Part shown: positions 40,440 to 52,778 of the stretch, one piece after another
How positions within the stretch are numbered: position 1 is the stretch's first letter
Layout of the letters: the number at the start of each line of letters is the position of its first letter
NCBI GenBank assembly: GCA_963277665.1
Contig: OY728159.1
Coordinates: 1,017,127,343-1,017,191,342, forward strand
Length of the DNA stretch: 64,000 nucleotides
Direction: 5' to 3'
Source of the DNA: Viscum album
Lineage: Eukaryota > Streptophyta > Magnoliopsida > Santalales > Viscaceae
Translations under genes and position numbers: made by a program
Notes under the pieces: model-generated
What the model was told of the DNA's origin: nothing
The model's database searches: none
What the model saw: only the letters and a program-made list of their open reading frames with translations

Positions 40440-40736
40440 CCTTTATCAGCACTAAAAAATTGTTGATGAAAGAAATATTTATCAGTGATAAAAATAAAGG
40501 GCTTATAAAGGGTAACCTTTATCAGTGCTAAAAATAAAGCACTGAAAAAGGATACCCTTTATCAGTGTTAAAAATAAATTTCTAATAAAGGTTCCCTTTA
40601 TTGGTGGTAAAAAAATACTGATAAAAGGTTAAATTTATCAGTACTTTCCTTAACGCTGATAAATATTTCATTTATCAGCATTTTTTTCTAGTGCTAATAA
40701 ACACCAACACTGTTAAACATGGGTTTTTTAGTAGTG
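40440..40736. repeat. Outer subterminal repeats and right terminus of the CACTA element
   Basis: Copies of TTTATCAGTGCTAAAA-like motifs continue to the terminus TTTTTTAGTAGTG at 40724-40736. Confidence 0.8.
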
Positions 40737-42640
40737 AAAAATTATAGGTACACCACCACCTTAGTTAAACTTTAGTGACTTGATGGGACTAGTGGTTGGC
40801 ATCCCCAAATATTTGGAACTCTTTGTAATTAATCTATTTTATATGAAAATAGATAGATTTTTATGATGTGATTTTTTAAGGCGTGGATCAATTCTACCCT
40901 TGAAGGTAAATAAATCCCCTCTAGTTGAAGAGGGTTTATTGAAGGAGGTATGGAAGCTTCATCATGATAAACATACATAATGGGTAGGTTTACAATGATA
41001 AATTCATCATTAATCAACTCAAAATCCTCTATTTTAGACTTAAGATAAGAAATTTAATCTTATAATATAATGAATTCACCATTTTTGGGAGGTGGGTGAG
41101 TTGTGAATATTGCCACATCAATTTCTTATTTGGTAATATCATGGTTTGCAACAAATATTGGGCCATCAATGATAACATTTACTGATTTGAAACTATTAGT
41201 AGAAATCACAACTTTCTTTTTAGGAGGAATGTATATGATCTATGCATATTCTTATCCAAAGAATGATATTGGAAATAATAATGTCCTAAAAATGACCCCA
41301 ATCTTGTGGTTTAAATTTTCACGTGGAATGTTATAGTCACTGAGGCTAGCTATGATGAATTTTTAAGATTTTTTCTATTACTGATTTTGAATTGGTCTCG
41401 GGATATTATTGTGTTGTGAAAATAGACCTTAGCAGTGCTTGAAATGGTAGGTATGTGTACATTCTTTGAATTTTCAGTGGTTGGATACCCCCAACAGTCT
41501 CTATTTTTTGATTCTTTAGTCTAAATGGTAGGGACATGAATAAATTCTTCCACATATTCTTATATAATTATGAGCATGTTTCAGTAATGATGGCCCCAGT
41601 GAATGGAAACGGCCCTAAGTAATCTTGTATGTGGTTTCTTGGATGTGTTGGACTTCCTCCTTCACATGTCTAATATAAGGAAGGTATGTGTTTCTATGAT
41701 TTGGGTATAGGAACTCAAAGTTGATGTATAAGGAAACATGGGTCACCTTATGTATTTCCTATTGTTGGTAGGGTGGCCTAAGTATCTTCATCTAATGGAT
41801 GATTTTAAAACTAGCCTCCAAATTTAGGGTGGAGCCTTTGAGATAGAACTCCCATTCCAGGGAATTCACCACCTGATGTTTGATGCATTATGTGAGTGAT
41901 ATATGAATGACATACCTTAGAGATGAGGGTATTGTAGTAACAAAAATATTATAGGATTTATGTTTTATTGGCTGAAGGAACATGAAAACTTAATTTTTGT
42001 GTATTTTTCCATGGACTGTCTAGAGTATTCGATCTCCTGAAGAATGTTTTCCATTGGGTTAATTTGTATATTTAGATATAATAATAAAACTATAATTGTA
42101 GAATCATTAATATTAATGAATATCAAAAAAATTGATTCCTAATTAAGGATTCTCATCGGGTACACCATTCTATATTTAATGTATAAATTTTCCTTCATTT
42201 TTTTATTCATCACAAGCCTGTTTTCTAAACGAATGTAGTTAATAGGACTTTATCAATAATGTTTGGGTTGTGAATTGGTCAAGAGTATGTGAGGTCAGGC
42301 TCAACTCACCCTCTAGTGGTAATTATTACCCATAATGGGAATCTCTTAGTTATTTTAGTCATGTTTATTAATCCTTCCTAGTATCACTAGTAATTCCATT
42401 GGTTACACTTATTAAATTTATTGACTATAAACAATCATTGGAAATAAAACTTCATATAGGGATTATATTTTCTTATTCTTGATCTAGGTATTTGGAAACT
42501 CTATTATTTAAATACATGCAGGTAATAACTTTGTATTTCTCGACCATCTAAGGAGGCACTTGGTTCCAAAAAAATGATGTAGAATTCTTTTTGGAGTTGG
42601 GATCATGCCTAATAGAGGGGCTTCCAATATATCCCTATAG
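40737..42640. other. Anonymous AT-rich DNA, right flank of the CACTA element
   Basis: No protein similarity is recognised in either strand. Short open stretches (for example 41103-41336) match no family I know. Confidence 0.45.
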
Positions 42641-42659
42641 ATGGAATCTGAACCCACAT

Positions 42660-42965
42660 AGTTTGGTTCCCCTTAATGGGAAACATCATACCTTTTATTT
42701 TCATGTGATAGAGACCATCATGGAGCCTTTTAAGGTCATGAAACCATGACCAAATGAAGTTCCTTTTACAACCATTCATCTATGACCAATTGGTTGTTGG
42801 GGTTGAGAATTTGATAAGTATCCAATATATCTTGGCTAATGGTAATCAAGTATAATTTAGTTTGAGTTTAAATAGTTTATTTTCATGTAATAAGACCTAT
42901 AAATGAATTTTAATGTCATGCAGTAATAGTTGGAACTATACGATTTATACTCATGTAGCCAGGAA
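42660..42965 (+). repeat. Degenerate 35-36-bp repeat
   Basis: Phrases TTTTATTTTCATGTGATAGAGACC, TTTTAAGGTCATGAAACC, TAGTTTATTTTCATGTAATA and TTTTAATGTCATGCAGTAAT recur at about 35-36 bases within two short runs. The family resembles 9885-10100 and 10812-10955. Confidence 0.45.
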
Positions 42966-42989
42966 TAATAGGAGAAAGGTTCCTATAAA

Positions 42990-44270
42990 TTTTTTGTGTG
43001 AGATTTATGCATGAGTATACCATTTTAGTTAATCATGTTAATTGGTAACTAAATAAGATATTTAATGGTTGTGGATTACACCTAATATAGGGTACATGTA
43101 TATATTTCTACCAATCTATCTATTTTAAAATTTATAGGGAAGGGATATATGAATGGTTAGGGATTGCACTTAATAGGAGGCCCATGTAGAATGTATGTGC
43201 TATGTAAGGGGTGAATATAGGATATTTAGTGTCGATTATGCTTGGGTTTCCAATATGGATCATCTTTTCTATTGATAAATAGATATTAGAAGATAATTTT
43301 GGGCCTTAAACTATGTAAGATTCCCTAGTGGGATACATATGTTATAAAATGGTCGAAAAAAGAAGACTCTATAAGGCTTATACATGGGCTATAGTTTCTT
43401 GTTCATACTATTTGTTGGTAACAAAATAATATAGGTTATAGTTGAGGATTAAACCTAATTGGATGCCAATATATGGATTTCAACCCTTTTATATTTTGGT
43501 AACTAGATAATTAATTTGGAATAGAATGGTTGGGACTTAAACCAAGTAGGATACCCTGGTGTAGAATGCATGTTCCATAAATGGGGTGTCAGTAGGATAT
43601 TTAGTGAGGCTTACATAGGTGCAATTATTTTGACCCATCATTTCTAGAGGAAAAAATTATTATAATATGATATTGTGGATTATACCTAGTAGGAGGCCTT
43701 AGTAGGATACCTATTCTATAATAATAACAATAATATGATACTAGGAATGGATTATGCATGTGTTAACCTTATTAGTTCATATTGTTTTTTAGTAACTAAA
43801 CTGGAGAGGGTATGGTTGGGTATTTCTATTACTAAGGGTCCATGTGTGGATGTCTACACCTTTATCTATTGGTAACTATATGAGGATGGAATACTAGAGA
43901 GGTTATATTTTACAGCTAGTATGAGGCTCATGTATGGAATCCATGTGTTGTAAAAGGGGTGAAAATGGAGATTTAATGGGGATTATACATGGTCTTACCA
44001 TATATTACATCCTATCTGTTGGTAAATTCGTATTATAAGATATGATTGGGGCATACACCTAATATGAGGCCATGGTGGGACTCCCATTCTGTAAAATGGG
44101 TAACAATAAGAGAATAATTGGGGATTATTCAGGGGTCGTACTTTCTAGTTCATGCTATTAATTAGTAATTATGTAATATGGGATATTTTTTGGGGTTACA
44201 CATAATTAGAGGACCATGGCGGATTTTATTTGGTAAGTGAGACCGGTGAAGTTATTATGGGGTTACATGA
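42990..44270 (+). repeat. Degenerate tandem repeat with alternating units near 85 and 140 bp
   Basis: A GGGATTACACCTAATA-like phrase recurs near 43071, 43163, 43305, 43443, 43530, 43675, 43825, 43907, 44060 and 44190. In most units it is followed by GGCCCATGTAGAATGCATGT-like words, AAGGGGTGA, GATATTTAGTG, TTATACATGGG and TTGGTAACTA. Intervals are about 82-92 or 130-153 bases, so short units seem to lack one part of the long unit. Confidence 0.65.
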
Positions 44271-44289
44271 TGAGTATCACAACTTAAAA

Positions 44290-44510
44290 AAAATTGGAAA
44301 AAAATAAGAGTATCTTGACTCAAGAGATTCTAGGAAACAAAGAGGAGTATCTTGACTAGATTCATTTTGGGAAACCAAGATGAGTATCTTGACTTAAAGA
44401 TTTTTGTGAAACCAAAAAGATTATATTGACTTGTAGAATTTTGGGAAACTAATATGAGTATATCGACTCAAAGAATATGTGAAAACCAAGAGAATCATGT
44501 TGACTCATGC
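44290..44510 (+). repeat. 37-bp tandem repeat, six copies
   Basis: GAGTATCTTGACT and close variants start at 44308, 44345, 44382, 44419, 44456 and about 44492, each followed by an AGATTTTGGGAAACCAAGA-like half. Confidence 0.8.
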
Positions 44511-44519
44511 CGTGTAAGA

Positions 44520-45650
44520 TAGGGTAAGGAGCCTGGGTAGGGGACCAGGTTAAATAAAAGCCTGGATAAAGGGACATGGGTGAATTAGAGCCTAGGTATA
44601 GGGATCTGGGTGAATTAGTGATCAGGTATAGGGACCTGGGTGAATTAGATCTCTAGTATCAATACTTGGGTGGATTGGAGCCTAAGTATAAGGACTAAGA
44701 AAAATTGGATCCCTAGTATAGAGAATTGGGTAAATTATTGCCCATTCACAGTGACCTAAGTGAACTGGATCCCAAAATTGGGATATTTTTTAATTGGATC
44801 CCAGGTATAGGGGCCTTGATGAATTGGATACAATGTATATAGACTTGGGTGAATTTGATCCTAGGTATAAAAACCTAGTTAAATTGGATACCAAGTATAG
44901 AGACCAAGAAGAATTGGATCCTAGGTATAGAGACATCATAGAATTAGAATTTAAGTTTAGGGACCTAGGTGAATTAAAGCCTAGGTATAGAGACCATAGA
45001 GAATTTGATTCTAGTAATAGATACATAGGTAAAGTGGTGTCCAATTATGGATACCAATGCAAATTGGAGACCTGGTTATGTGATTTGGGAGAAGTGGTGT
45101 CATAATTATGATACTAGGGAAAGTGCTTCAAATATATGAAGACCTGGGTTAATGGTCACCTAATTATTGAGTCAGGTTGATGGGTCTCCTAATTATTGAG
45201 GCTTGGTAAAAGGGCCACCCATGTTTTTAGGCTTAGGTAAATCTTCACCAAAGTATTGAGGCTTAGGTTAGGGGTCTCCCATGTATTTGAGCCTAGGAAA
45301 AGGGTCACCCTAGTGTATGGGAATGTTATAAAACTTTTCCAAGTGTAGAAGCTAAGAAACAAGATCTTGATAGTGTTTGGGTCATATAAAATGAATTCCT
45401 TAATGAACATACCTCAGTAAATATTATCCCTAATGGGGGTACCTGGGTGAAGTCTAGATAAGGTATGATCCCTAAGGGAATCTCTCTTAGGTAGGATACC
45501 TAGGAGAATTAATGATTAAGAATTAAACATGGGTATAACCCTGCTTGTGTAGGAGACTTGGGAGATGTCATGATCAGCTAAGAGACCTAGTAAAAGTTTC
45601 AATCTTGTATGATACTAGGGGGAAGTCACACTCATGTAAGAATATTTGAG
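44520..45650 (+). repeat. 30-bp tandem repeat, about 37 degenerate units
   Basis: Units near the centre read CCTAGGTATAGGGACCTGGG followed by TGAATTGGAT, at an exact 30-base spacing for long runs. From about 45090 the unit drifts to a second type (ATTGAGGCTTAGG...GGTCACC) while keeping the 30-base register, and from 45310 it is recognisable almost only by its spacing. Both strands show open frames with 10-residue repeats, explained by the 30-base period. I do not call a gene. Confidence 0.75.
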
Positions 45651-48600
45651 GATTACTATAGTGTGTGTCTTCCTAATATTTGATCCACAAGATGAATAGG
45701 GTGTATGGTTCCCTAGTAAGGTGGTTATGGAATTAATACGGTGAAAAGTGATCATACCATAATCATCTTCTAGTATTCTACCTCATCATTTAAAGTAAGG
45801 ACCCATGGGGGTCTATTTATCAACCTACTGGGACTAGGTCATGGAACTTCATGTTGCAAACCTTAGGTATGGACACGGGTCAATGACATTTGGGGCCATG
45901 ACCCTTGGTGCATAGACCTCAACACATGGGACCAAGTGAATGATGCATGGGCATGTGAACCTAGGTGCACATATCTAAGTGTGAAAGTATTGGATATGCA
46001 AGTGGGGCCTACCAAATAAAAATAATGTAATCTATCTAAATACTTACTATCTTTAAGCCACCATAAATTTTGATTTGGCTACCCATTTAGGCTCCACGAC
46101 TAGTCAAATTGAATCCTATGAAACAAAAAATACCCCAATATATAATTTTATTACAAATAAAGTTTTTTATGCCAAAAATGGACTATATGACTCTAAAAAT
46201 TGGGTTTTATGGTTTTGAAAAAACTTTTCATAGACAATGGATAAAATTAATGTCCTAATCTCAGTGGGAGGCTCTAATCCCTATATCACATGACTAGGTG
46301 ACATCTTTTATGAATCTATATCCTTCATTGTGTGATCAATCATATGAAACATGGATATCTCATTTCAATATTATTTTTTATTTAATATATTTTTTTACAT
46401 GCACTTGACTTGTGTTATCTATGTGAGGACTATATCATGGATTCCTCAATAATATATATGGCACACATTTTTCTATTTCAATAAGAATCCTCTGAAATCT
46501 GATGTTTTTTTCATTAAACTTCTCAATCCAACCCTTGAATTATTCCAATTCCATTTTTTTGAAAAATAGAACTCCCACTTAAATAAAGAATCATAAATAC
46601 AAGAATGTTACTAAAAAAATTACATTTCTATGATAATTTTGGAACCACAATCATTGATTCTAGTTATTAAACTAGAAACCACCATAGTTCTAAAAACCCC
46701 TTTTAATACTTACTCATTGAACATGGACATGAACTTAAAAAAAAATAGAAACATTTAATATCAGTGTTCTATAACTGAGAAGGTAATACACCCCCATCCA
46801 CTGTATGAAAATGAATCACACCCAATATCTCACAACTCTTAGAAAAATTAAAGAATAGAAACACACATAATGAATGAAAAGGTAATAATTACATGGATCA
46901 AACTTAATCCTACCCTATAGGATAATATTTTTACCTTATTTACTTTACAAAATAATAAGGTTTCAATTAAATCACACTTTAAAAGTAACCCCACCCCAAA
47001 AATTTATAGTGTGTTTTATCCAATGGAATTGGTGCCACTACCTTCCAATCCTCACAATGAGCCCATCAATGATCATGGAGACCTTCAGTTTCCCATTTGA
47101 TTACACTGGATCAAATGTTATCCTCTAGTAAATATTGTTTGATCTACCATTGTATATCATTATCAAAAAATAGTCACATTTCAATTGGTTCTTGTAATAT
47201 TCTCTTTTGGACAATGAATTCCTCTACTAGTCTTCCTCTTCCATGATCCCCCTCAAAATCAAAATCCCAATTTCTATATTGCCTCATTTCAAGAACAATG
47301 AAATGGATCATGAAAGGATTTTGAATACATTCCTTATAGAACCTCCAATTATACCACATAGTGTATTATAAAATATTTTTTAGTTTATTTTGGGTTCATT
47401 TTTTATATTTGGATTTTCTTAATACCAGAAGTTGGAGACATACCTAGCATGAGAACATTCAAAATTTGATACCTTTATTTTGAAATTCACGATGATTAGC
47501 TAATCACAAGGTTGTTGGTCTTGTTATTGTTCATGTTTTTTTTAGATCTTGACCAATATGGGGTTTGACCTCTCATATAAATAGTATGATATATGGGTCC
47601 TCAATTTTGATATAATAAAGGAATTCATAGTTGTAACTGAATTTGAAATGTTATGTGTTTCTCTATTGGATGAGTTCCATGTGTTGTGGTAATCTATTAG
47701 GGTGAATGACATGTCATGTATTCATCAAACTACTTAGTATATAATCAAATAATCAAGTACATATACATAACTATATATAATTGAAATATTCTATGTCTCA
47801 TGATTACCTGGTGTCATAGAAAGGGATATCATATGAAAATTTATAATTGCATATAATAAAACTTGTGTACACAGCTATACGTGTCCATGTATTTAATGGA
47901 GACCATTAAAAAACCATTTTATATATTGAGTAGAAATAATTATTTATAGAGTCCACTCTTTGATTACAAGGATATATTAGGAAACTCATATTTTTTTCAA
48001 TTGTACAAAGAGATGTGGGTCTATTCTTTTTTATTTAATGAATTGATATTAAGTTTTAAAAACTTATAGAGATGCAATAAAAGTGTTTTAGTGTTCATCC
48101 AAATAGATTTTTGGATAGATAATCATAAGGAATTTAATATCATATGATACACACTTAAACTGATGATAACATTCAAAAATTGTTTTTTTGGATATCCTAT
48201 AGGATTTTGGGTTTGGTTTCATGATTTATTATATATGATATAATATAATGTAAAATGTAACTAATTATATGAGGATTTAGAGAAAGTGAGAGGTTGATAG
48301 AGATATTCCTTAAACCCTTTTACATATGATGTGTGCATGATTGTATCATATGGTATGATAAGGTAATATCATAAGGGAATATATAAGATATAATGCTACT
48401 ACCTCAACCACTAAAAGTTTATAACATTGTATATAATAAGAAATTTTTTTATAGTAAATCATCATTTAAAAATCACATAAACACCTAATAGTTGATTAGG
48501 GAATTAGAACATTAGGTGTTATCATTTTAATATTCCACATTGGTAATCATCATTTTTTTATTCTTATGATGAAATGATGGAGAATTTAATTGGTTGTATG

Positions 48601-48680
48601 GATATAATTGGTTTGTAACCATATTCATTATTCTTAAATTTTAAAATGTATGAGTAAATGAATTTAAACTATGAATTTTT
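45651..48680. other. Anonymous AT-rich DNA
   Basis: No gene or complete repeat is recognised. This is the left flank of the retrotransposon beginning at 48681. Words near 45830-45990 (ATGTGAACCTAGGTGCACAT) resemble those at 1940-2035. Confidence 0.45.
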
Positions 48681-50314
48681 TGTAACTCCCCGACCCTAGT
48701 TACCCAGAGTCGGTGCATTATTACATAACATTGGCATGATCACAACAACGATCAAATCTCAAAAGACCGATTGGTTTAGTAGTCTTGGAAACACTAGATA
48801 TATTCATAAAGTTTTACATTACAACATGAAGTTAAAAACTACTACAACAACATATTGTCTCCATAATCCACACTATTATCCCCTCATAATATCAATGCAG
48901 GTCATTCATAATTTACTTATTCACTTCCTGGGAAAAATAAAACATAGAAAAGGGGTGAGCTCAAATGCCCAGTAAGGATAACAATATAGCAGAAACTTTC
49001 ATAAATAAGAATAAACATTTAAGGAAATGTATAACTAAAACAAAAGCCTTTTAAACTTGAACTTTAACATAGTATGGAAAAAATAAAATTAAATAATGTC
49101 ATTTACTTATTCACATGGATATTCTACTAATCGAATAATCACATGCAATATCAATAACCACTTTCATAATGATGGAATGCATAATGCCAGACAATCATAA
49201 CCACATAGCCAAGGCCTTGTGCCAAGACTACAAATAAGATTTTGCCAAGGCCTTGTTCCAAGACACTAGTTTGTCTCATGAGACCTACCGATGCATCGAG
49301 GAGATATATCGGGCTCCACCCGTCACATATTAAGTCCAATGCATTCCCATATGAAAAGGTTTAAACATAACATAAACATTCGTATTAAAACTAGCATACG
49401 AAATGTCAATACTTTCACCATAAACTATGAATGGTATAAAAATAGCACATCCACAGTCAAACATATCACAAAACCTTAAATACAATATAGAAGTTTTGTA
49501 TCATAATAAATCAACCTTAAATAAGTGTAAAATCCATCATAGGATGTTGAAATAGATGAAATCAAATCTATTTTTAGAGAAATATCTCTTTCAATTTTTG
49601 AAATCATTTAAGAGTCATATATTTATAAAATAAAACATTTTCTTAGAAAATATTCTTATAAGCTTGTAAGGGAAGCTTTGACGATTTTAAAATGGCAGAA
49701 AATAGTTTCACCCTCCGTATAAGTTAAAAAAACATTCTTACCTTAATTTTGTCGAAAAGGTTAAAAAGCACCTTGTTTGGAAAACGATGGAAAGATTCCT
49801 TTATAAAACTCTTATAAAAAGTCAAACAAGGGTATAAATGACTTTAACCCATATTCTTTTAAATAGTAAAAATATTTTGAAATACATTTTTAAGAAACAT
49901 AGATGTGGATGATAAAGATGTCCCAGTAGATTATTGCGTATAAACAACCTCGGATACTGAAGAGATTGTGAAGTAAACCCTTACCTTGTACTTTTCCTTG
50001 GTTGGGGTAGGTTAAACTCCTGTATAATGGTGAAATAATTGTTATTAAATTATTCAATAATCATATACATTAATATGATATCATATATGATCTTTTAACA
50101 TTGTTTTGTTAATAATATCTAAGAATTATCGTCGTTTCGGTTGTTAACGTACTCATTTTCTTTTATATGTTTTGTTATGTAAGCCATGTTTGTAATGGAT
50201 AGGTTGTATCTCATTCATATCCAGAATGATATCAAGTCCTTATATACTATTATTAATCATCAAATGAGAATTATACTTGAATGGATACGATGGAGAATGA
50301 ATCTCATCGTGTTC

Positions 50315-50550
50315 GTGGAGACGGTAGTCCGTACGTACGCACGAGCGATAATATCATTCTTTTGATATTAAAATAATATATAATTGGATGGTATATCATA
50401 TATACAGAATCCTTATCATGTTATATTTATTATTTTCATGAGTTTCACATCATTATTATACCCATCCAAATAATAATTTTTTGAATAACAATTACACCAT
50501 GACGTGGAGACGGTAAGCTGTACGTACGCACATATAGTGACATGTTATTC
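50315..50550 (-). repeat. Two GTAC-rich leader motifs about 185 bp apart, minus strand
   Basis: The plus strand reads GTGGAGACGGTA(A/G)(G/T)C(C/T)GTACGTACGCAC at both sites. On the minus strand this is GTGCGTACGTAC followed by AGCTTACCGTCTCCACG, the motif seen at 15705 and 23354. Confidence 0.65.
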
Positions 50551-50700
50551 AAAGGATGGATAGAATAGTGAATATGGTTATACCATATTTATAATAACAT
50601 AAAAGTATATATATGATACTAGAGTTATTATTTTAGAATGGTAATAACAAAGGAAGAAGAAGTGGAAGAAGAAAGGGACTTGGAAAAGGGTGGTGAAATC

Positions 50701-50743
50701 ATTACCTCTTCTTCGGGTTCTTCCTTTTGATTTGATCAAAAGG
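50701..50743 (-). promoter_or_regulatory. Leader hairpin followed by GGTAAT (minus-strand LTR)
   Basis: CCTTTTGAT (50723-50731) pairs with ATCAAAAGG (50735-50743), a 9-bp stem. Downstream on the minus strand is AAGAGGTAAT (50710-50701). The inner base pairs differ from those of the right LTR (GG/CC there, GAT/ATC here), yet pairing is kept. Confidence 0.55.
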
Positions 50744-52767
50744 GCTCCTTAGGTTGGCTTTCTGATCAAACTAATGCCTCTAGTTTGTAGTGAGGGAAGT
50801 TTTGAGAGTATTTGGGCAGGGTTTGGCCGAACCAAAAGGCTATTCAGGTGTGACGAAATGAGAAGGAGGAGTGCCCTTTTATAAGAGGGGTGAGGGGCAC
50901 CTTTGGAAAAGCTAGAAATATTAATTTATAATAAATTCATATTCAGTTTATAATTGCTCCAAAGTTTATTATTTAACTTTTAAGGTGGGTATGGGTCGAA
51001 AACAACTCAACCAATAGAATTTAGACAGGTTTGGGAACTTATATTAACCTTATCTTTAAGTATTAACTCTAAGATAATTAGTTTCACTTTTACAATGTCT
51101 CTTTGTATGTTTATATTATATGGTTAATAAACTTACCATATGCATCCAAGAGATCCCCAAGTGGTCCATTAATGATGAACCTATCATGAGATAAGTCTCT
51201 TGACCGAACCTTAGATTTTTATGAATTTAATATCAATTAATAATATAATATTTGTTTTAAAAAATCTTTTATGTTAATTTTGACACTATTCAATAGTTGA
51301 TTTTTGTGAAACTCATAAAAGAATGATTACTTCGAAAAAAGTTAATTAAATCAATTTTAATATGTCATATTATCCTAAAAAATTAGTTTAATTCATTAAA
51401 AGTCTCAAATTATATATATTTGGGTATTTATAATATGAATTATTTTAATTTGTCACTATTATGATAATTACTGCATCATCATTGTGTCATAAATAAATTA
51501 AATTATTTAAAGTCTAAAAATTATAAATAAAATATCATTATTTAGGAAATCTTTTTATATTTATAATGAATATTTATAGTCTAAAATCCAACATATATAA
51601 CCCTATGTAAAAAATTGGTTTTCTAAAAGATATATGCTTATGTCATTTTTGTACTTATTTTAACTTAATTAAAATAAAGTGTCCCTATCACCTACAAGTG
51701 GATCCATGGGGTCCCAAAATCGACCCAAAGATGCCTATGGTCGAAAATGTATCAACCAATAAGGTTGGGACACGTTTTAGGGTAATTTAGTATTATTATA
51801 ATATTATTTTTTAACCCTTATTTACCGGATTTACCCTTAACCATGGTAAATAAAATATTTACCGAAGTAATTATTCAAAATGTCTAAAATAAAAGTTACC
51901 TATTTACACAATTTGAACATCCTGATTCCAAATATGGAATCCAATTTTCCAAATTCAAAACACAGAAGTGGCAGAAAATAATTTAAAATTAATTCCTGTT
52001 AAAACAAAAAGCGTGTTTTTAAGAGATAATAACTATCAAAAGATTGACACTTGTTTATGTCCGGTTTAATTTTAAAATTATCTCCAATGACCAACATTGT
52101 ATTAAATGGTAAAAATATATTCTAAATATACTTTAAAACCACTCAAATTCATTATTTATCACTTTTAATTATTTTGATTAAAAAAGTTGTTTTTAATTAA
52201 AATTTAGTAATTTTCACTATTCATCAAAATATTAAAGTTATCTGAAAAGTGCCAAAATTTCACCTTAGGCTAAATTCGATATTCCAAATCCAAAAATGAA
52301 GTCCATTTTGAGAGATAAAATTTCAAAAATTAGGTATTACTATTAATAATGGCTAGTTGATCGGTTGTGGTGTGTGTTAAAACTCGAAGTTGTGTACAAC
52401 ACACGCTACTGTATTATTCAAAGGAAAGCATACCGTGGAAGCTTGGGATGTTTCATTTTAAATTTTTGATGTCCTCATTTAGTCAAAAAGTTTAAAATAT
52501 TGTATTTAAAAAGGGTTCACTATTAAAAGTTGATAAAAGTGCAATACTGAAAATGAATGTGTTCTTGCATTATGTCTAAGAAACTCATAATATGGATTCT
52601 AAAATTATAAGGATATATTAGTTTAAAATTTAGTTAATACTATTCATAACATCTTTTGAATGGCTTGTTTGGTAAGTCATGGTGTGATTGAACTCGGTGT
52701 TGCGTGTAGTGCAAGTTATTGAATTATTTTGAAGAAATAACACACTATGAAATCTTGGGGTGTTACA

Positions 52768-52778
52768 TTCTCCCCTCC
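52768..52778 (-). other. Polypurine tract, minus strand
   Basis: GGAGGGGAGAA abuts TGTAACACCCC on the minus strand, the plus-strand primer site of the element. Confidence 0.8.

Larger units (their letters stand above)
26841..40736 (-). mobile_element. Complete 13.9-kb CACTA (En/Spm) transposon, decayed
   Basis: The left end reads CACTACTATAAAAATGGCC. The right end, read inward on the minus strand, is CACTACTAAAAAACCCATG. The three bases outside are AAA on both sides (26838-26840 and 40737-40739), consistent with the 3-bp target duplication of CACTA elements, although AAA is weak evidence in AT-rich DNA. Inside are subterminal repeats at both ends, two tandem arrays near the left end, a minus-strand tnp2 pseudogene and an inserted LINE. 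Since tnp2 runs leftward, the 5' end of the element is at 40736. The transposase is broken, so the element is not autonomous. Confidence 0.88.
48681..52767 (-). repeat. 3' LTR, minus strand, 4.1 kb
   Basis: Read on the minus strand it starts TGTAACACCCC at 52767 and ends GGGAGTTACA at 48681. It carries TATAAAAGGG at 50883-50874, the leader hairpin with GGTAAT at 50743-50701, two GTAC-rich motifs near 50550-50495 and 50358-50315, and the phrase ACGGGTGGAGCCCGATATAT near 49322 that matches the other LTRs. Termini and TATA box are intact, so it is younger than the pair at 13728-25875. Confidence 0.82.

Noticed and set aside
41103..41336. Possible membrane-like small protein
   Set aside because: Short, AT-rich, no neighbouring exon, no recognisable family. 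A chance open frame is the simplest reading.
44790..45105. Open frames with a 10-residue repeat (LDPRYRDLGE-like) on the plus strand and a counterpart on the minus strand
   Set aside because: Explained by a 30-bp tandem repeat. Frames are open on both strands, flanking units contain stops, and no gene context is present.
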